A DNA stretch of 64,000 nucleotides from Salinimicrobium sp963709775 (GCA_963709775.1 CAVPXS010000001.1:248001-312000), one strand, 5' to 3'; shown: positions 43,712-53,443, counted from the first letter of the stretch. Notes: generated from the sequence alone by a model not told the origin. Made by a program: numbers and translations.

Positions 43712-44476
43712 ATGAGGGGGAAATATTATTTTAGCTGGTTCTTTTTTCTGCTTTTTTTAACCGGCTGTAGCCCGGATGATCCTGCAAAGGAACCTTCTGC
43801 ACATAGAAATGACCTGGTTTTAGGAGCTTCGGCAAGAGATTATTTAAGCGATGAACTATTTACTTCCATGGAGCTGGAAGTAGTCTACGTGACAGGACAC
43901 GAACCTACCGAAGAAGCCTTGCAAAGCCTCTCCACATTTCTCAACAAGTATACAAACAAACCGGACGGGATCTCAATTAAGAAGAGGGCCATTGCCAGTC
44001 CCCAGGATGACACCTACTCTATTGAAGAGATCAAAAGTGTAGAGAAAAAAAACCGAACAGCTTTTTCAAAGGATAACAGATTAGCAACTTTTATATTTTT
44101 TGCCAATAATAAAAGTGAAGATAGCGGAGACCGCCACAGAATTCTGGGAAAAGCATATATGAATACTTCGATGGTTGTTTTTGAAAATGAAATTGACGAA
44201 ATGGCAGGTACCATCTCACGGAGTGAATTACAAACTGTAACGCTGCACCATGAATTTGGTCACCTCTTCGGGCTGGTCAATAATGGATCCCCGGCTCAAA
44301 GTGAACACGAAGACACAAATAAAGAATACCGGGCCCATTGTAATGTAGATGGATGTCTAATGGCTGCTGCTATAGATATTAGCTCCTCTCCCCTTAGCTT
44401 TTTTGAAAATGGGCAAAAGGTCATTGACTTTGACGAAAAATGTAAGCTGGACCTCAAGGCCAATGGAGGGAAATAG
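43712..44476 (+). CDS. Metzincin-like lipoprotein (membrane metalloprotease family)
   Basis: A 254-residue lipoprotein (lipobox LTGC, Cys19) with a zinc-protease motif HEFGHLFGLVN at 180-190: His180, Glu181 and His184 are as required, but position 190, the third ligand in classical HExxHxxGxxH metzincins, is Asn. Downstream, EHED (about 198-201) and the Met-turn-like CNVDGCLM (about 210-217) complete the pattern. It matches proteins annotated as membrane metalloprotease in flavobacteria. The third ligand may be His199. Its target is unknown. Confidence 0.8.
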   Translation: MRGKYYFSWFFFLLFLTGCSPDDPAKEPSAHRNDLVLGASARDYLSDELFTSMELEVVYVTGHEPTEEALQSLSTFLNKYTNKPDGISIKKRAIASPQDDTYSIEEIKSVEKKNRTAFSKDNRLATFIFFANNKSEDSGDRHRILGKAYMNTSMVVFENEIDEMAGTISRSELQTVTLHHEFGHLFGLVNNGSPAQSEHEDTNKEYRAHCNVDGCLMAAAIDISSSPLSFFENGQKVIDFDEKCKLDLKANGGK

Positions 44477-44489
44477 GCCTGCGGCTTAT

Positions 44490-44560
44490 AGTTTAAAGTT
44501 CAAAATTTAAAGTTCAAGGTTTAAGGTTTAAGGTTTAAGGTTTAAGGTTTAAGGTTTAAA
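44490..44560. repeat. GGTTTAA heptamer tandem repeats
   Basis: Six perfect copies of GGTTTAA occupy 44518-44559, preceded by degenerate AGTTTAAAGTTCAA units. They run directly into a terminator. Confidence 0.9.
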
Positions 44561-44601
44561 AAAACACCCTTTAAAGAAAATCTTTAAAGGGTGTTTTTTT
44601 A
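44555..44601. terminator. Bidirectional terminator between convergent genes
   Basis: A long stem AAAACACCCTTTAAAGA/TCTTTAAAGGGTGTTTT with A and T tails lies between the metalloprotease and amidohydrolase genes. Confidence 0.92.
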
Positions 44602-44633
44602 ACCTCGTACTTCTAAAATCTAACTTCGTACTT

Positions 44634-46271
44634 TTATTTTTGATATACTTTCTTACCACCCAAATAGGTAGCGCTGGCTTTCATGTCTGGAATTTGTTCT
44701 TCGGAAACTTTCATGATATCCCTGTCTAAAATGACAAAATCGGCAAACTTTCCTGGCTCTATTGATCCCTTTTCATCTTCCTCAAAATTGCTGTAAGCGG
44801 CCCAAATTGTCATTCCGCGCAGAGCTTCTTCCCTGGTGAGAGCCTGTTCGGGCATATATCCGCCTTCAGGGTAATTTTTGGTGTCTTTACGTGCTACCGC
44901 GGCATAAAATGTTAGGAAGGGACTCACCTGTTCTACAGGAAAATCTGTTCCAAGGGCGATGATCCCCGCTTCATCCAATAACTTTTTGTAAGCATAGGCT
45001 CCTTTCTCCCTTTCCGGCCCCAGCCTTTCCTGTGCCCAATACATGTCACTCGTAGCATGGGTTGGCTGCACTGAAGGAATAATATTTTTACTGAAATATT
45101 TAAAATCTTCGGGAGCTATGACCTGTGAATGTTCCACTTTCCAGCGTCTATCTCCCGCATCTGCAAGGAGAGAATCATAAGTCTTTAACACAACAACATT
45201 AGCCGAATCCCCGATTGCATGCGTATTCATTTGATATTCTGAACCGGCAATGCGTGCCGCTGTTGCTTTAAAGTCGGCTACTGAAGAAAGCAATGCTCCA
45301 AAATGATTGTGCTTATCTGAATAAGGCTGTTTTAGAGCAGCTCCTCTTGACCCCAAAGCTCCATCTGCATAGAATTTTACAGCACGTACATTCAGTTTAT
45401 CTGTTTTTAAAGGTTCTCTGTCAAGGAAATAATCCAGATTCTCCTTTGTGTTACTGATCATTGCATAGATTCGCACATCCAGCTCTCCTGCCTGCTGCAA
45501 ACTGTCAATTAGTTCTATTGTAGCACGATCTAAACCGGCATCATTAACTGTTGTTAAACCATACTGAAAAACCTCTTTTTGAGCATCCAGTAAAGCAGCA
45601 GTTTGATCTTCTAAACTTGTCTGAGGAACAGCGTTCTCCACCAGCGCCATTGGATTATCGATGAGGATCCCGGTTAATTCTCCATTCTTCTTTTCAATTT
45701 CTCCACCTTCAGCAGGAGTATTTTCAGTGATACCTGCAGCATCCAGCGCCGCCTGGTTTGCCAACAGGGCATGCCCGTCAATTCGGGTTATGGCCACCGG
45801 AGTATCGGGAAACAATACATCAAGAGTATCCTTTACCGGAAACTCCTTTACTTCCCAATCATTCTGATCCCATCCCCGACCAACGATAAAATCGGAATTC
45901 TTTTCCTTTTGGAATTCAGTGATACGAGCCACCACTTCTTCAAAACTGTTGGTGCCGGTAAGGTTGACCGTTTGCATGGTAGACCCAAGGCCGTAGAAAT
46001 GAGCATGGGCATCAATTAAACCGGGGAGAATAGTTTTCCCCTGAGCATCGACGACTTCGGCGGCATTGTATTTCTCCTGCAGCTCTTTAGAAGTACCAAC
46101 AGCGAGAAACTTTCCGTCTTTCACTACAAAGGCTTCCGCAGTAGAAAATTCATCATCCACGGTATACACATTGGCGTTAATTACAAGAAGATCGGCTTCT
46201 TCTTTATTACTGTCATTGCAGCCAAAGAAAATTCCGAAGCTAAGAATGTAAAAAAATATTTTTTTGATCAT
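44634..46271 (-). CDS. Amidohydrolase, YtcJ-like, lipoprotein
   Basis: A 545-residue metal-dependent hydrolase of the amidohydrolase superfamily (YtcJ/Amidohydro_3). The lipobox FFGC (Cys18) indicates envelope location. Metal motifs: DAHAHFYG (about 86-93), DGHALLANQ, HAIGD (about 354-358), VEHSQVI and GTDFPVE (about 445-451). The substrate is unknown; members cleave amide or ring C-N bonds. The gene is alone. Confidence 0.9.
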   Translation of the reverse strand: MIKKIFFYILSFGIFFGCNDSNKEEADLLVINANVYTVDDEFSTAEAFVVKDGKFLAVGTSKELQEKYNAAEVVDAQGKTILPGLIDAHAHFYGLGSTMQTVNLTGTNSFEEVVARITEFQKEKNSDFIVGRGWDQNDWEVKEFPVKDTLDVLFPDTPVAITRIDGHALLANQAALDAAGITENTPAEGGEIEKKNGELTGILIDNPMALVENAVPQTSLEDQTAALLDAQKEVFQYGLTTVNDAGLDRATIELIDSLQQAGELDVRIYAMISNTKENLDYFLDREPLKTDKLNVRAVKFYADGALGSRGAALKQPYSDKHNHFGALLSSVADFKATAARIAGSEYQMNTHAIGDSANVVVLKTYDSLLADAGDRRWKVEHSQVIAPEDFKYFSKNIIPSVQPTHATSDMYWAQERLGPEREKGAYAYKKLLDEAGIIALGTDFPVEQVSPFLTFYAAVARKDTKNYPEGGYMPEQALTREEALRGMTIWAAYSNFEEDEKGSIEPGKFADFVILDRDIMKVSEEQIPDMKASATYLGGKKVYQK

Positions 46272-46297
46272 TGTTTAGAGATTTAGGGTAAAAATAG

Positions 46298-46326
46298 AAA
46301 ATGCGCTCCAAACCGGAGCGCATTTA
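46298..46326 (-). terminator. Terminator between the transporter and amidohydrolase genes
   Basis: The stem AAATGCGCTCC/GGAGCGCATTT encloses AAACC. On the minus strand it ends the transporter transcript. Confidence 0.85.
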
Positions 46327-46347
46327 TATTATTTTGAGCAATGGAGA

Positions 46348-47481
46348 TTAAAACCAGCCTACAATTGCTTCCCAAATGGCTTCACGAATATCGGGGTTGG
46401 CACCGGCTGCAAGAGCAATGGAAATGAATAACCCGATCATGGCATAGGAGAAATCTTTAAATATCATCCTGCCTGCTTTTTTACGGTGCTTTTTACCTTT
46501 TTTGGTACGTGCAAGGCTCACTGCGATTTCCCTACCTCCAATAACTCCCAGGAATACCCAGGTGGTACTCATTGGTACTGTACTAATAAAAAGTTTATAG
46601 ATCAACAGGATCACGTAAGTTGCATCAATTAAAGTTGCTGCCCTGATATCGGAAATCCTCGCCTTTTCACTCACCACTTGCTGTATCTTATCTCCCCTTA
46701 GGTAGAACAGGAGACCCAGACCTACAAAAATAGTGACGGCAAAAATTATGAACTGCATGAAGTCAAGCTGCCGTGGAAGGAATACCGCTATGTTCGCACC
46801 ATCCTGCATCACCCAGACACCCCATAGTGTACCACTCACAAGCCACTGAACAATATTCCAGCTTTTGTTGAATTTACGGCTCTTAAAGTATTTCTTAATG
46901 GTGTTATAAGATAAGTACCAGACTAAGAATGACAGCACAAAAGCCATGATATACCCGGTCCAGGATTTCCATACTACAGAGGTAATACCTGAGGTATCGG
47001 CACTAAAGACACTTAAAATAAGAAAGGTAGTAGATACCGGCATCCTTAACCTTGTAAGTATTAAAAGTACAAGGGGTGCAATGATCTGGAAAAAGCTAAA
47101 GTTCTCGGGATGAGGATATTTTGTCGTCCCATCCGGGTTCAATAGTCGTTGGTAGGTGACATCCCCGTCAAAAACTATCCAGCTATAGGTCACTACGGCC
47201 AGAAAGATAATTCCAATGAACAACCACATCGTCCACCACTTCCGGTTCTTATTACTTTCAATGAAAGTTCCCAGGGATTGTATACTGTCATTAGCCACAG
47301 TTGCATAAGCGGCGAAAAAGAATCCAAGCCACATCCCGGCCTGTCCATAACCTGTAAGAATTCCTGCCAGAACGAGTCCCACAATTACTATGGCAAGGAA
47401 TGTTTTTTCCTGAACCATGAAATCGAGCACGTTCAAATACGGCCGGTTCCTTTTAATCCTGTTAAATTTAGCTTTTGCCAT
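46348..47481 (-). CDS. PiT-like inorganic phosphate transporter
   Basis: A 377-residue protein with about ten transmembrane helices. PiT-type signatures are partial: TVANDSIQSLGTF near residue 62, MPVSTTFLIL and, in the second half, QDGANIAVFLP. It is divergent from Pit of Escherichia coli but has the inverted-repeat signature. It probably imports phosphate or another tetrahedral anion with cations. A promoter box (47553-47560) lies about 70 bases upstream. Confidence 0.7.
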   Translation of the reverse strand: MAKAKFNRIKRNRPYLNVLDFMVQEKTFLAIVIVGLVLAGILTGYGQAGMWLGFFFAAYATVANDSIQSLGTFIESNKNRKWWTMWLFIGIIFLAVVTYSWIVFDGDVTYQRLLNPDGTTKYPHPENFSFFQIIAPLVLLILTRLRMPVSTTFLILSVFSADTSGITSVVWKSWTGYIMAFVLSFLVWYLSYNTIKKYFKSRKFNKSWNIVQWLVSGTLWGVWVMQDGANIAVFLPRQLDFMQFIIFAVTIFVGLGLLFYLRGDKIQQVVSEKARISDIRAATLIDATYVILLIYKLFISTVPMSTTWVFLGVIGGREIAVSLARTKKGKKHRKKAGRMIFKDFSYAMIGLFISIALAAGANPDIREAIWEAIVGWF

Positions 47482-47552
47482 TTCCTAATTATAGGTTTTC
47501 AAAAATTTCTAAAAAATGCGAATATAACTTCTTTTTCCCCTTTTTGGGGCTG

Positions 47553-47560
47553 CAAAAATA
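47553..47560 (-). promoter_or_regulatory. Promoter -7 box for the PiT-like gene
   Basis: TATTTTTG followed by CAGCC on the minus strand, with a short CCCC/GGGG hairpin (47537-47549) in the predicted leader. Confidence 0.4.
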
Positions 47561-47646
47561 TATACTTGCAGACATCCACTCTTTAATTCCAATGTTATCT
47601 AATTGTTAAGAATTCTTTAAACCCAATATCCTTAGTTGTTAAGCAT

Positions 47647-47676
47647 AAAAAAAGCCGGTAAAAACCGGCTTTTTCG
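47647..47676 (-). terminator. Terminator of the TPR-barrel operon
   Basis: An 11-bp stem AAAAAGCCGGT/ACCGGCTTTTT with a 4-base loop, 14 bases after the barrel gene stop. Confidence 0.92.
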
Positions 47677-47689
47677 AACTTCATTAATT

Positions 47690-49420
47690 TTATCTTCCGA
47701 AGTCAAACTTGTAGGTAGCTCCTGCCATCACCTGCAGCCCTAAAACTGGATAATCTGCCCACTTCTCGTAATTATCCCCCAAGAGGTTATGACCCCGGGC
47801 AAATATGGAAAGCCTGTCATTAAATCTATAGCCAAGATTTGCATTAAGATCAACATAGGAATCCAGGGTGACACTTTCTTCTACAACAGGAGTTCCCGAA
47901 GTAAAATCAAACGTCCCATAATCTTCCCGCTCACCCACTATAAAAATATTGGCTCCTGCAAACCATTTTTCCGTGATCTGGTAATCGGCTAATAAATTGG
48001 CTTTAAAATCTGGCAGGTTCCATGCTTCATCCTGCTCATCGGTATCATATACAAAGTATTCAGCATTGATACGCAGGTTAAGCTTGCGGTTTACATCGAA
48101 GTTTAGTTCCCCAAATGCCGAAATAGTACTCACCTTGTCATAAACAACTGCAAAAGAATTTCCGAAAGCATAAGGTGGTCTGTCCATAGCTTCAGAAGGA
48201 TCGGAAGGCGTGGACACAAAGAGTGGCTTAAAATCTTCGGCCATATATTTTAAACGGGTATTATAACCTATACTGCTCGTTAATTTTCCTTTTGCACCTA
48301 CGTAAGCCTTATATTGTTGATCTGTAGGTGCTATTCCTACTCCCGGAGTAAGAAAAGGGTTCTCGTTCGTAAATTCATAATAAGAATTCTGTCGCAGTTC
48401 TCCTTCCAGACCGGCGTAAGCTATAAAATAATCCCCGGCAGCGCGATAACTTGCTGTTACCTGTGGGTAAACATATATCCCGCTGTCACTGTTCTCTGAA
48501 TCATAGCTGTAATAGATCGCAGCACCCAAATTAAGCGTAAGATCATCTCTAAGAACTACAAGACTGGAGGCCAGTCCAATATTCATATAGCTGTAATTAA
48601 TTTCCTCGGAATCACCTATCGCAAGAGAAGAACTACCATTTAAATAGTCAAAAATCACATTGGTATGAAACAATTCCCCACCTATAGGGATTTCAAGCGT
48701 TGGTTTAAATGTAAGGCGGTGTTCGTTGGATTCAAAGTCATCACCAAAATATCGGTATTTGGCTTCTGCCCTGTCAAAAAAGGCCTTTTCCCAGTTAATT
48801 TCTCCACCTGCATATACACTGTAGTAATTGTGCTGGGGATCGATATTATCGATAATGTTATTACTTACTTCATCGCTACGTACTCCGTACCAGTTAAACA
48901 GTCGGTGCTCTACCCCAAAATCGGTGTTCCAGATAAGATTTCGGTTTCTTGAAGAGTAATTAAGATTGAGTTCTGTATCATAATAATTATCCTCCAGTTC
49001 CACTCCGTCAATCCCACCTTGAGCAGAATTATGAGTGAGGAAAATTCCGAAGTTATCGGTCCTGGTGACCTCAATATTGCTGTAGAACTCGGCTAAAGCG
49101 CTGGTGTAGGTACCAAAGCCAAGGGTAATGTAATTATCATACAGCTTTGGCGGACGCTGGCGCTCCACGGTTGTAGCCCTTCCTTTGGCAGGGGCAAAAG
49201 TGGAGGCAACCGGAACAGAAAATATACTGTATTGTACAGGTCTTTTTTCAAGGTTCACGGAATCTGAAATTTTTGGAGTCTCCCTTATTTTGGAGGCATC
49301 ACTAACAGTAGGGGTATATGGTTTCACCACTTCTACCGTTTCACTCCCAAGGTCCTGAGCGTATGAGAAGCCGGTAAAAAAAAGGAGCATGATAAATACA
49401 CTTAACGAGTTGATTTTCAT
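47690..49420 (-). CDS. Plug-less TonB-receptor-like outer membrane beta-barrel
   Basis: A 576-residue protein with a signal peptide (ending FSYAQ, about 21) and a short periplasmic segment (about 25-90, VEVVKPYTPTVSDASKIRET). It continues as alternating amphipathic strands to a C-terminal barrel signature ending in Phe-rich GATYKFDFGR. It resembles the barrel part of TonB-dependent receptors but is too short for a plug domain, and none is seen. It is encoded 20 bases after a 1006-residue TPR protein; the two probably form an envelope complex. Confidence 0.8.
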   Translation of the reverse strand: MKINSLSVFIMLLFFTGFSYAQDLGSETVEVVKPYTPTVSDASKIRETPKISDSVNLEKRPVQYSIFSVPVASTFAPAKGRATTVERQRPPKLYDNYITLGFGTYTSALAEFYSNIEVTRTDNFGIFLTHNSAQGGIDGVELEDNYYDTELNLNYSSRNRNLIWNTDFGVEHRLFNWYGVRSDEVSNNIIDNIDPQHNYYSVYAGGEINWEKAFFDRAEAKYRYFGDDFESNEHRLTFKPTLEIPIGGELFHTNVIFDYLNGSSSLAIGDSEEINYSYMNIGLASSLVVLRDDLTLNLGAAIYYSYDSENSDSGIYVYPQVTASYRAAGDYFIAYAGLEGELRQNSYYEFTNENPFLTPGVGIAPTDQQYKAYVGAKGKLTSSIGYNTRLKYMAEDFKPLFVSTPSDPSEAMDRPPYAFGNSFAVVYDKVSTISAFGELNFDVNRKLNLRINAEYFVYDTDEQDEAWNLPDFKANLLADYQITEKWFAGANIFIVGEREDYGTFDFTSGTPVVEESVTLDSYVDLNANLGYRFNDRLSIFARGHNLLGDNYEKWADYPVLGLQVMAGATYKFDFGR

Positions 49421-49440
49421 GGAAAGGCTTTTATGTATTT

Positions 49441-52400
49441 TTAATTGTTGGTTTCTACAGAAGCATTGGTCCTGGCTTCCTGCGCTTTAATCCTGGCCAG
49501 TTCCTGTTTGGCTTCATTTACAACTTCGGGGAACTGGGTGAAATTTTTGATCACGTTGTCCAGGATATAGGTGGCCTGGTAAGCATCACCTAAAGCATAA
49601 AAATTCTTCGCCATCAACACAAGACCTTTTGCACCAAATAATTTGTAACCCGAATAATCTTTGGCTAAACGCTGTACAGCATCATTTGAAGCCTGGAAGT
49701 TCCCGGCTTTGTTCTTGAAATAAGCGTCATAGTACAATGCCTCGGCTGCCAGCTCTCCGGTGGCCGATTTCTGCACTTCGGCATAAGCTCTTTTTGCACG
49801 CTCTTCATTTCCGGTTCTCATAGCGGCACGGGCGATGATCACCTGCGCATCGTTTTTAGCACTGGTCTCGGCATTTGGATTTGCCAGCACCTTTTCGGCA
49901 TAACTTACAGCTTCATCATATCTCCCGGTTTCCAGGTAAGACTTCATGAGGTTAGACTGCGCAAAAATGGTATTTTGAGCAAAAGATGCTTCAGATTCCA
50001 GACGCTTTAACAGCGGAATAGCTTCGGAATAATTGCTGTTTTCCAGGTAAACTTCGGAAAGTCTTGCAAGTGACTGCTCAAGATATTCTGATGCCGATCT
50101 TCCAATCACATATTTGTAATGCGGAATGCTTTTCTCCCTGTTTCCTTCACGGAAGTAAAGTTGTCCCAGGTAAAAATGAGCCTGTACCGAATGTATTCCG
50201 TTAGGGAAATTTACAAGGTATTTGTCCAGCGCAGTAATGGCCGCTGAAGTATTGTTGTTCTGATACTGTTTTTCGGCAGATTCAAACGTGGTGTTATCAA
50301 GATCCACATCGGTCACTTCCACAAAATCCAGATCTTTAACCCAGTTTGCATATTCATCTGTCCTGCCCAGATCGACATAGATAAGCCTTGCGGTACTTAC
50401 TGCCTGGATAGCTTCAGCCGAATTAGGAAAATCGGCTACTACCTTTTTAAGCTTGTCAAGCGCCTGGTTTGACTGGTCATTGTTATAATAGATCAATCCC
50501 TGCTTCAGTAAAGCCTGCGGCACAAAAGTACTGCCGGGAACATCTCTAATGAGCCTGTTGTAGGCTTCCATCCCCTGGCTGGTATTGTTCATCGCTACAT
50601 AAGTATTCCCAAGTTCATAGGCTGCATCATCCCGATAGGAAGAGCGGGGATATTTCCTAAGAAACTCGGTTAACTCCTGAATTTTCGTCTCATTGCGCTG
50701 CACAAAACCATAGCTTATTGCTTTCTGAAAAGCTGCATAATCATTTTCGGATCCATTAAGAGCGATTGCAGCATTATAAGCATCCATGGCAGGCCAGTAG
50801 CTACTGTTCACAAAATGGCTGTCTCCCAATCGCACAAAGGCATCGTTCCTCCTGGATCGATCTTTAGAAGCATCATTAGCGAAGCGCTTAAAGTACTCTA
50901 TTGATCGGGCGTAATCGCGTTGTTTAAAATATCCGTAACCTATATTATAATCAAGATTTTCTTTTTCTGAAGCTCCCTGTGCACCGCTCATTCCGGCAAA
51001 TTCCCGATAGCCAACCAGGGCTTCATCAAAATTGCGCAGGTTAAAATCGGTCTCGGCTTTCCAGAAGGTTGCCAGGGCCGTAAATCGTGGATCGCGTCTT
51101 TCTGTAAGGGCCAGATCAAAATATTCCTTTGCTTCACGATATTTACCTTCTTCAAAAAGTTCCAGTCCGCGGTAAAATGCCACTTGCTGGTAAACTACAT
51201 TATTTTGAAAATTGCGGTTTCCTTTGAGAAGACGCATTGCTTCCTCATAGTTCTTCGAAGTAATAAAGGAGTTGATGAGCAACTCATTAATTTCCTCTTT
51301 GGCAGGAGAATTTGGGTAAGCCTCCAGGTAGTTCATCAAAACCTGTGGCGTACTTGCATAACTGTTCCCAATCTCGTAACTCAATTTAGCGTAATTGAGT
51401 GCAGCATCGGCCTTGATCTCGGGGTTGAAATCCATCTCACTGGCATTCTTAAATGCATTGAGTGCCTGTTGCTTTTTATCATCTTTTAGGTAAGACTGAG
51501 CAAGGTGATAATATGCATTTTGGGCAACGGCATTTTTCCCGTCAATGATCTTATTGAATTCAGAAATGGCGGCCTCATAATTTCCCTGCTGAAAATATGC
51601 GTAACCCAGCTGATAATAATCTGTGTTGTTCCACTTCCCTCTTTCCCCCTGGTATTCTTTTAAATAAGGAATGGCTTTTTCGTACTGTCCAAGGTTAAAA
51701 TAGCTCTCCCCAATAATTTTATTAAGTTCGGACCTGTCACGGCGATCGGCTCGGGGTAATTGCTCCAGCCCAAGCTGAATAGCTTTTTCAAAATTCCCCT
51801 GCTTAAAATTCATATCGGCCTGGAAATAAGAAAGATCTTCCTCATAACGCTCTGTGTCCTCTACCTCTTCAAAAAGGGCATTTGCCTGCTCATAATCATC
51901 CCCCTCATAAGCCATAAAGCCCAGGTAGTATTTTGCCTGGGAACCGTATTTCTTTGAGTCTTTTACTTTGCTCAAATATTCTTTGGCTTCTTCAGGTTGA
52001 TTTGCCTTAAAGTAGGCGTATCCATTATTGAAGTTGAACCGTTCCTTTTCAGCTTTGCTTAAATTCCTTTGATCAACTGTGTCATACCATTTGCGGGCAA
52101 GAGAATACTTTCCCGTTTCAAAATAGTAGTCGGCCACATCGAGATAGGCTGCATTGGTTTTGGTGCTGGTAGGATAACGCTCCACAAAATCCTCCATGAG
52201 CGCATCGGCTCCCGGTTGATTGAGGCGGATAGCAGCATTGGCTATATAATAAGCGGCATTGGCCTTGATCCTTTCATCATCCACTTCATCCTGTACTTCA
52301 TCAAATAAGGTTTGTGCGGCAAGATATTGCTGATTGTTGTATAATTCCAGGGCACGGTTATAATCGGCCAGTTCATTTGTTTGAATAGCAGATTGTTGTG

Positions 52401-52461
52401 AAAAACCTAAAACCGAAGAAAAAACAAGAACAACAAAAAGGCAGATTTTGCAATGTTTCAT
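49441..52461 (-). CDS. Large TPR-repeat periplasmic protein
   Basis: A 1006-residue protein with a signal peptide (about 1-21) and then roughly 20 or more TPR/Sel1-type helical pairs to the end, for example YNRALELYNNQQYLAAQTLF, EKAIPYLKEY and FPNSAEAIQA, with a YbgF-like flavour. It is a scaffold for protein contacts in the periplasm. It is the first gene of an operon with the plug-less barrel. The promoter box TATCTTTG is at 52488-52495. Confidence 0.85.
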   Translation of the reverse strand: MKHCKICLFVVLVFSSVLGFSQQSAIQTNELADYNRALELYNNQQYLAAQTLFDEVQDEVDDERIKANAAYYIANAAIRLNQPGADALMEDFVERYPTSTKTNAAYLDVADYYFETGKYSLARKWYDTVDQRNLSKAEKERFNFNNGYAYFKANQPEEAKEYLSKVKDSKKYGSQAKYYLGFMAYEGDDYEQANALFEEVEDTERYEEDLSYFQADMNFKQGNFEKAIQLGLEQLPRADRRDRSELNKIIGESYFNLGQYEKAIPYLKEYQGERGKWNNTDYYQLGYAYFQQGNYEAAISEFNKIIDGKNAVAQNAYYHLAQSYLKDDKKQQALNAFKNASEMDFNPEIKADAALNYAKLSYEIGNSYASTPQVLMNYLEAYPNSPAKEEINELLINSFITSKNYEEAMRLLKGNRNFQNNVVYQQVAFYRGLELFEEGKYREAKEYFDLALTERRDPRFTALATFWKAETDFNLRNFDEALVGYREFAGMSGAQGASEKENLDYNIGYGYFKQRDYARSIEYFKRFANDASKDRSRRNDAFVRLGDSHFVNSSYWPAMDAYNAAIALNGSENDYAAFQKAISYGFVQRNETKIQELTEFLRKYPRSSYRDDAAYELGNTYVAMNNTSQGMEAYNRLIRDVPGSTFVPQALLKQGLIYYNNDQSNQALDKLKKVVADFPNSAEAIQAVSTARLIYVDLGRTDEYANWVKDLDFVEVTDVDLDNTTFESAEKQYQNNNTSAAITALDKYLVNFPNGIHSVQAHFYLGQLYFREGNREKSIPHYKYVIGRSASEYLEQSLARLSEVYLENSNYSEAIPLLKRLESEASFAQNTIFAQSNLMKSYLETGRYDEAVSYAEKVLANPNAETSAKNDAQVIIARAAMRTGNEERAKRAYAEVQKSATGELAAEALYYDAYFKNKAGNFQASNDAVQRLAKDYSGYKLFGAKGLVLMAKNFYALGDAYQATYILDNVIKNFTQFPEVVNEAKQELARIKAQEARTNASVETNN

Positions 52462-52487
52462 TCGTAAATTTTATTTTGTTGATGATT

Positions 52488-52495
52488 CAAAGATA
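52488..52495 (-). promoter_or_regulatory. Promoter -7 box of the TPR-barrel operon
   Basis: TATCTTTG on the minus strand, 26 bases before the TPR gene ATG. Confidence 0.5.
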
Positions 52496-52660
52496 TAAGA
52501 AACTCTAAGGTAATAACGCCTATGTTGTAAGATAAATTATGTCTTTCCGTTAAATGAAACCTAAAATTTCCTTCGAAAAATTTCAGCAGAAGAAAAGCAA
52601 CACAAGCTCATATATTTACGTTCTCTTTCTTACTTTTACCTCTCAAAAATGTGATTTTTC

Positions 52661-53345
52661 ATGTCCAATAATGTTCTGTACCTAAAAGACGCTGCCATTT
52701 ATCAACGGGAGACGCTTATACTTTCTGAAGTCAATATAGAGATCGAAAAAGGGGAATTCGTTTACCTCATCGGGAAAACCGGAACAGGAAAAAGTAGTTT
52801 CATGAAAACCCTTTATGGAGATCTTCCTCTAACTGAAGGTGAAGGGCAGATAGTGGATTACGATTTGCGCACGCTTAAAGGAAAAAGATATTCCCTTCCT
52901 GCGCCGCAAACTGGGAGTGGTATTTCAGGATTTTAAGCTGCTCAACGATCGTAATGTCAATGAGAACCTGCTGTTTGTACTTAAAGCTACGGGCTGGAAA
53001 GACAGAGCATCTATGGATGCAAAAATCGAGGAAGTTCTTAAAAAAGTAGGAATGGGCACCAAAGGTTTTAAAAACCCCTACCAACTTTCGGGAGGAGAAC
53101 AGCAACGTATAGCCATCGCCCGTGCACTTCTTAATGACCCCGAACTTATCTTAGCCGATGAACCTACCGGAAACCTTGACCCACAAACTTCGGTTGAAGT
53201 GATGGAAGTCCTGCAACAAATCAGTAAAAACGGAAAAACCATTCTTATGGCTACCCATGATTATGCATTACTTTTGAAGTATCCTTCAAAAACCCTCAAG
53301 TGCGACGGACAAAAGGTATTTGAGGTGGTTCAAAAAACGGTTTAG
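52661..53345 (+). CDS. ftsE: Cell division ATP-binding protein FtsE (one-base insertion in the sequence)
   Basis: Repaired, a 227-residue ABC ATPase. Walker A is GKTGTGKSS (about 38-46), then Q-loop VVFQDFKLL, signature LSGGEQQR, Walker B ELILADEPTGNLD and switch His in MATHDY. The frame breaks in the run of five A at 52882-52886; four A would give KGKDIPFLRRKLGVVFQDF. FtsE, with FtsX, activates peptidoglycan hydrolases at the septum. FtsX is not adjacent. A sequence error is the likeliest cause of the break. Confidence 0.92.
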
Positions 53346-53361
53346 TCGAAAAAGAGAGATA

Positions 53362-53397
53362 AAACTTTTCCAAAGTTTCAAACTTTGGAAAAGGTTT
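53362..53397. repeat. Inverted repeat after ftsE
   Basis: AAACTTTTCCAAAGTTT and its near-complement AAACTTTGGAAAAGGTTT form a 16-17-bp stem with a one-base centre. No T-run follows, so it is an extra hairpin upstream of the true terminator. Confidence 0.6.
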
Positions 53398-53404
53398 GAA
53401 GAAT

Positions 53405-53443
53405 AAAAAAACCACTCAAAAATGTCATTTTTGAGTGGTTTTT
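53405..53443. terminator. ftsE terminator
   Basis: The stem AAAACCACTCAAAAATG/CATTTTTGAGTGGTTTT with a single-base loop is followed by TTC and T-rich sequence. It lies between convergent ftsE and the YgjV-like gene. Confidence 0.85.
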
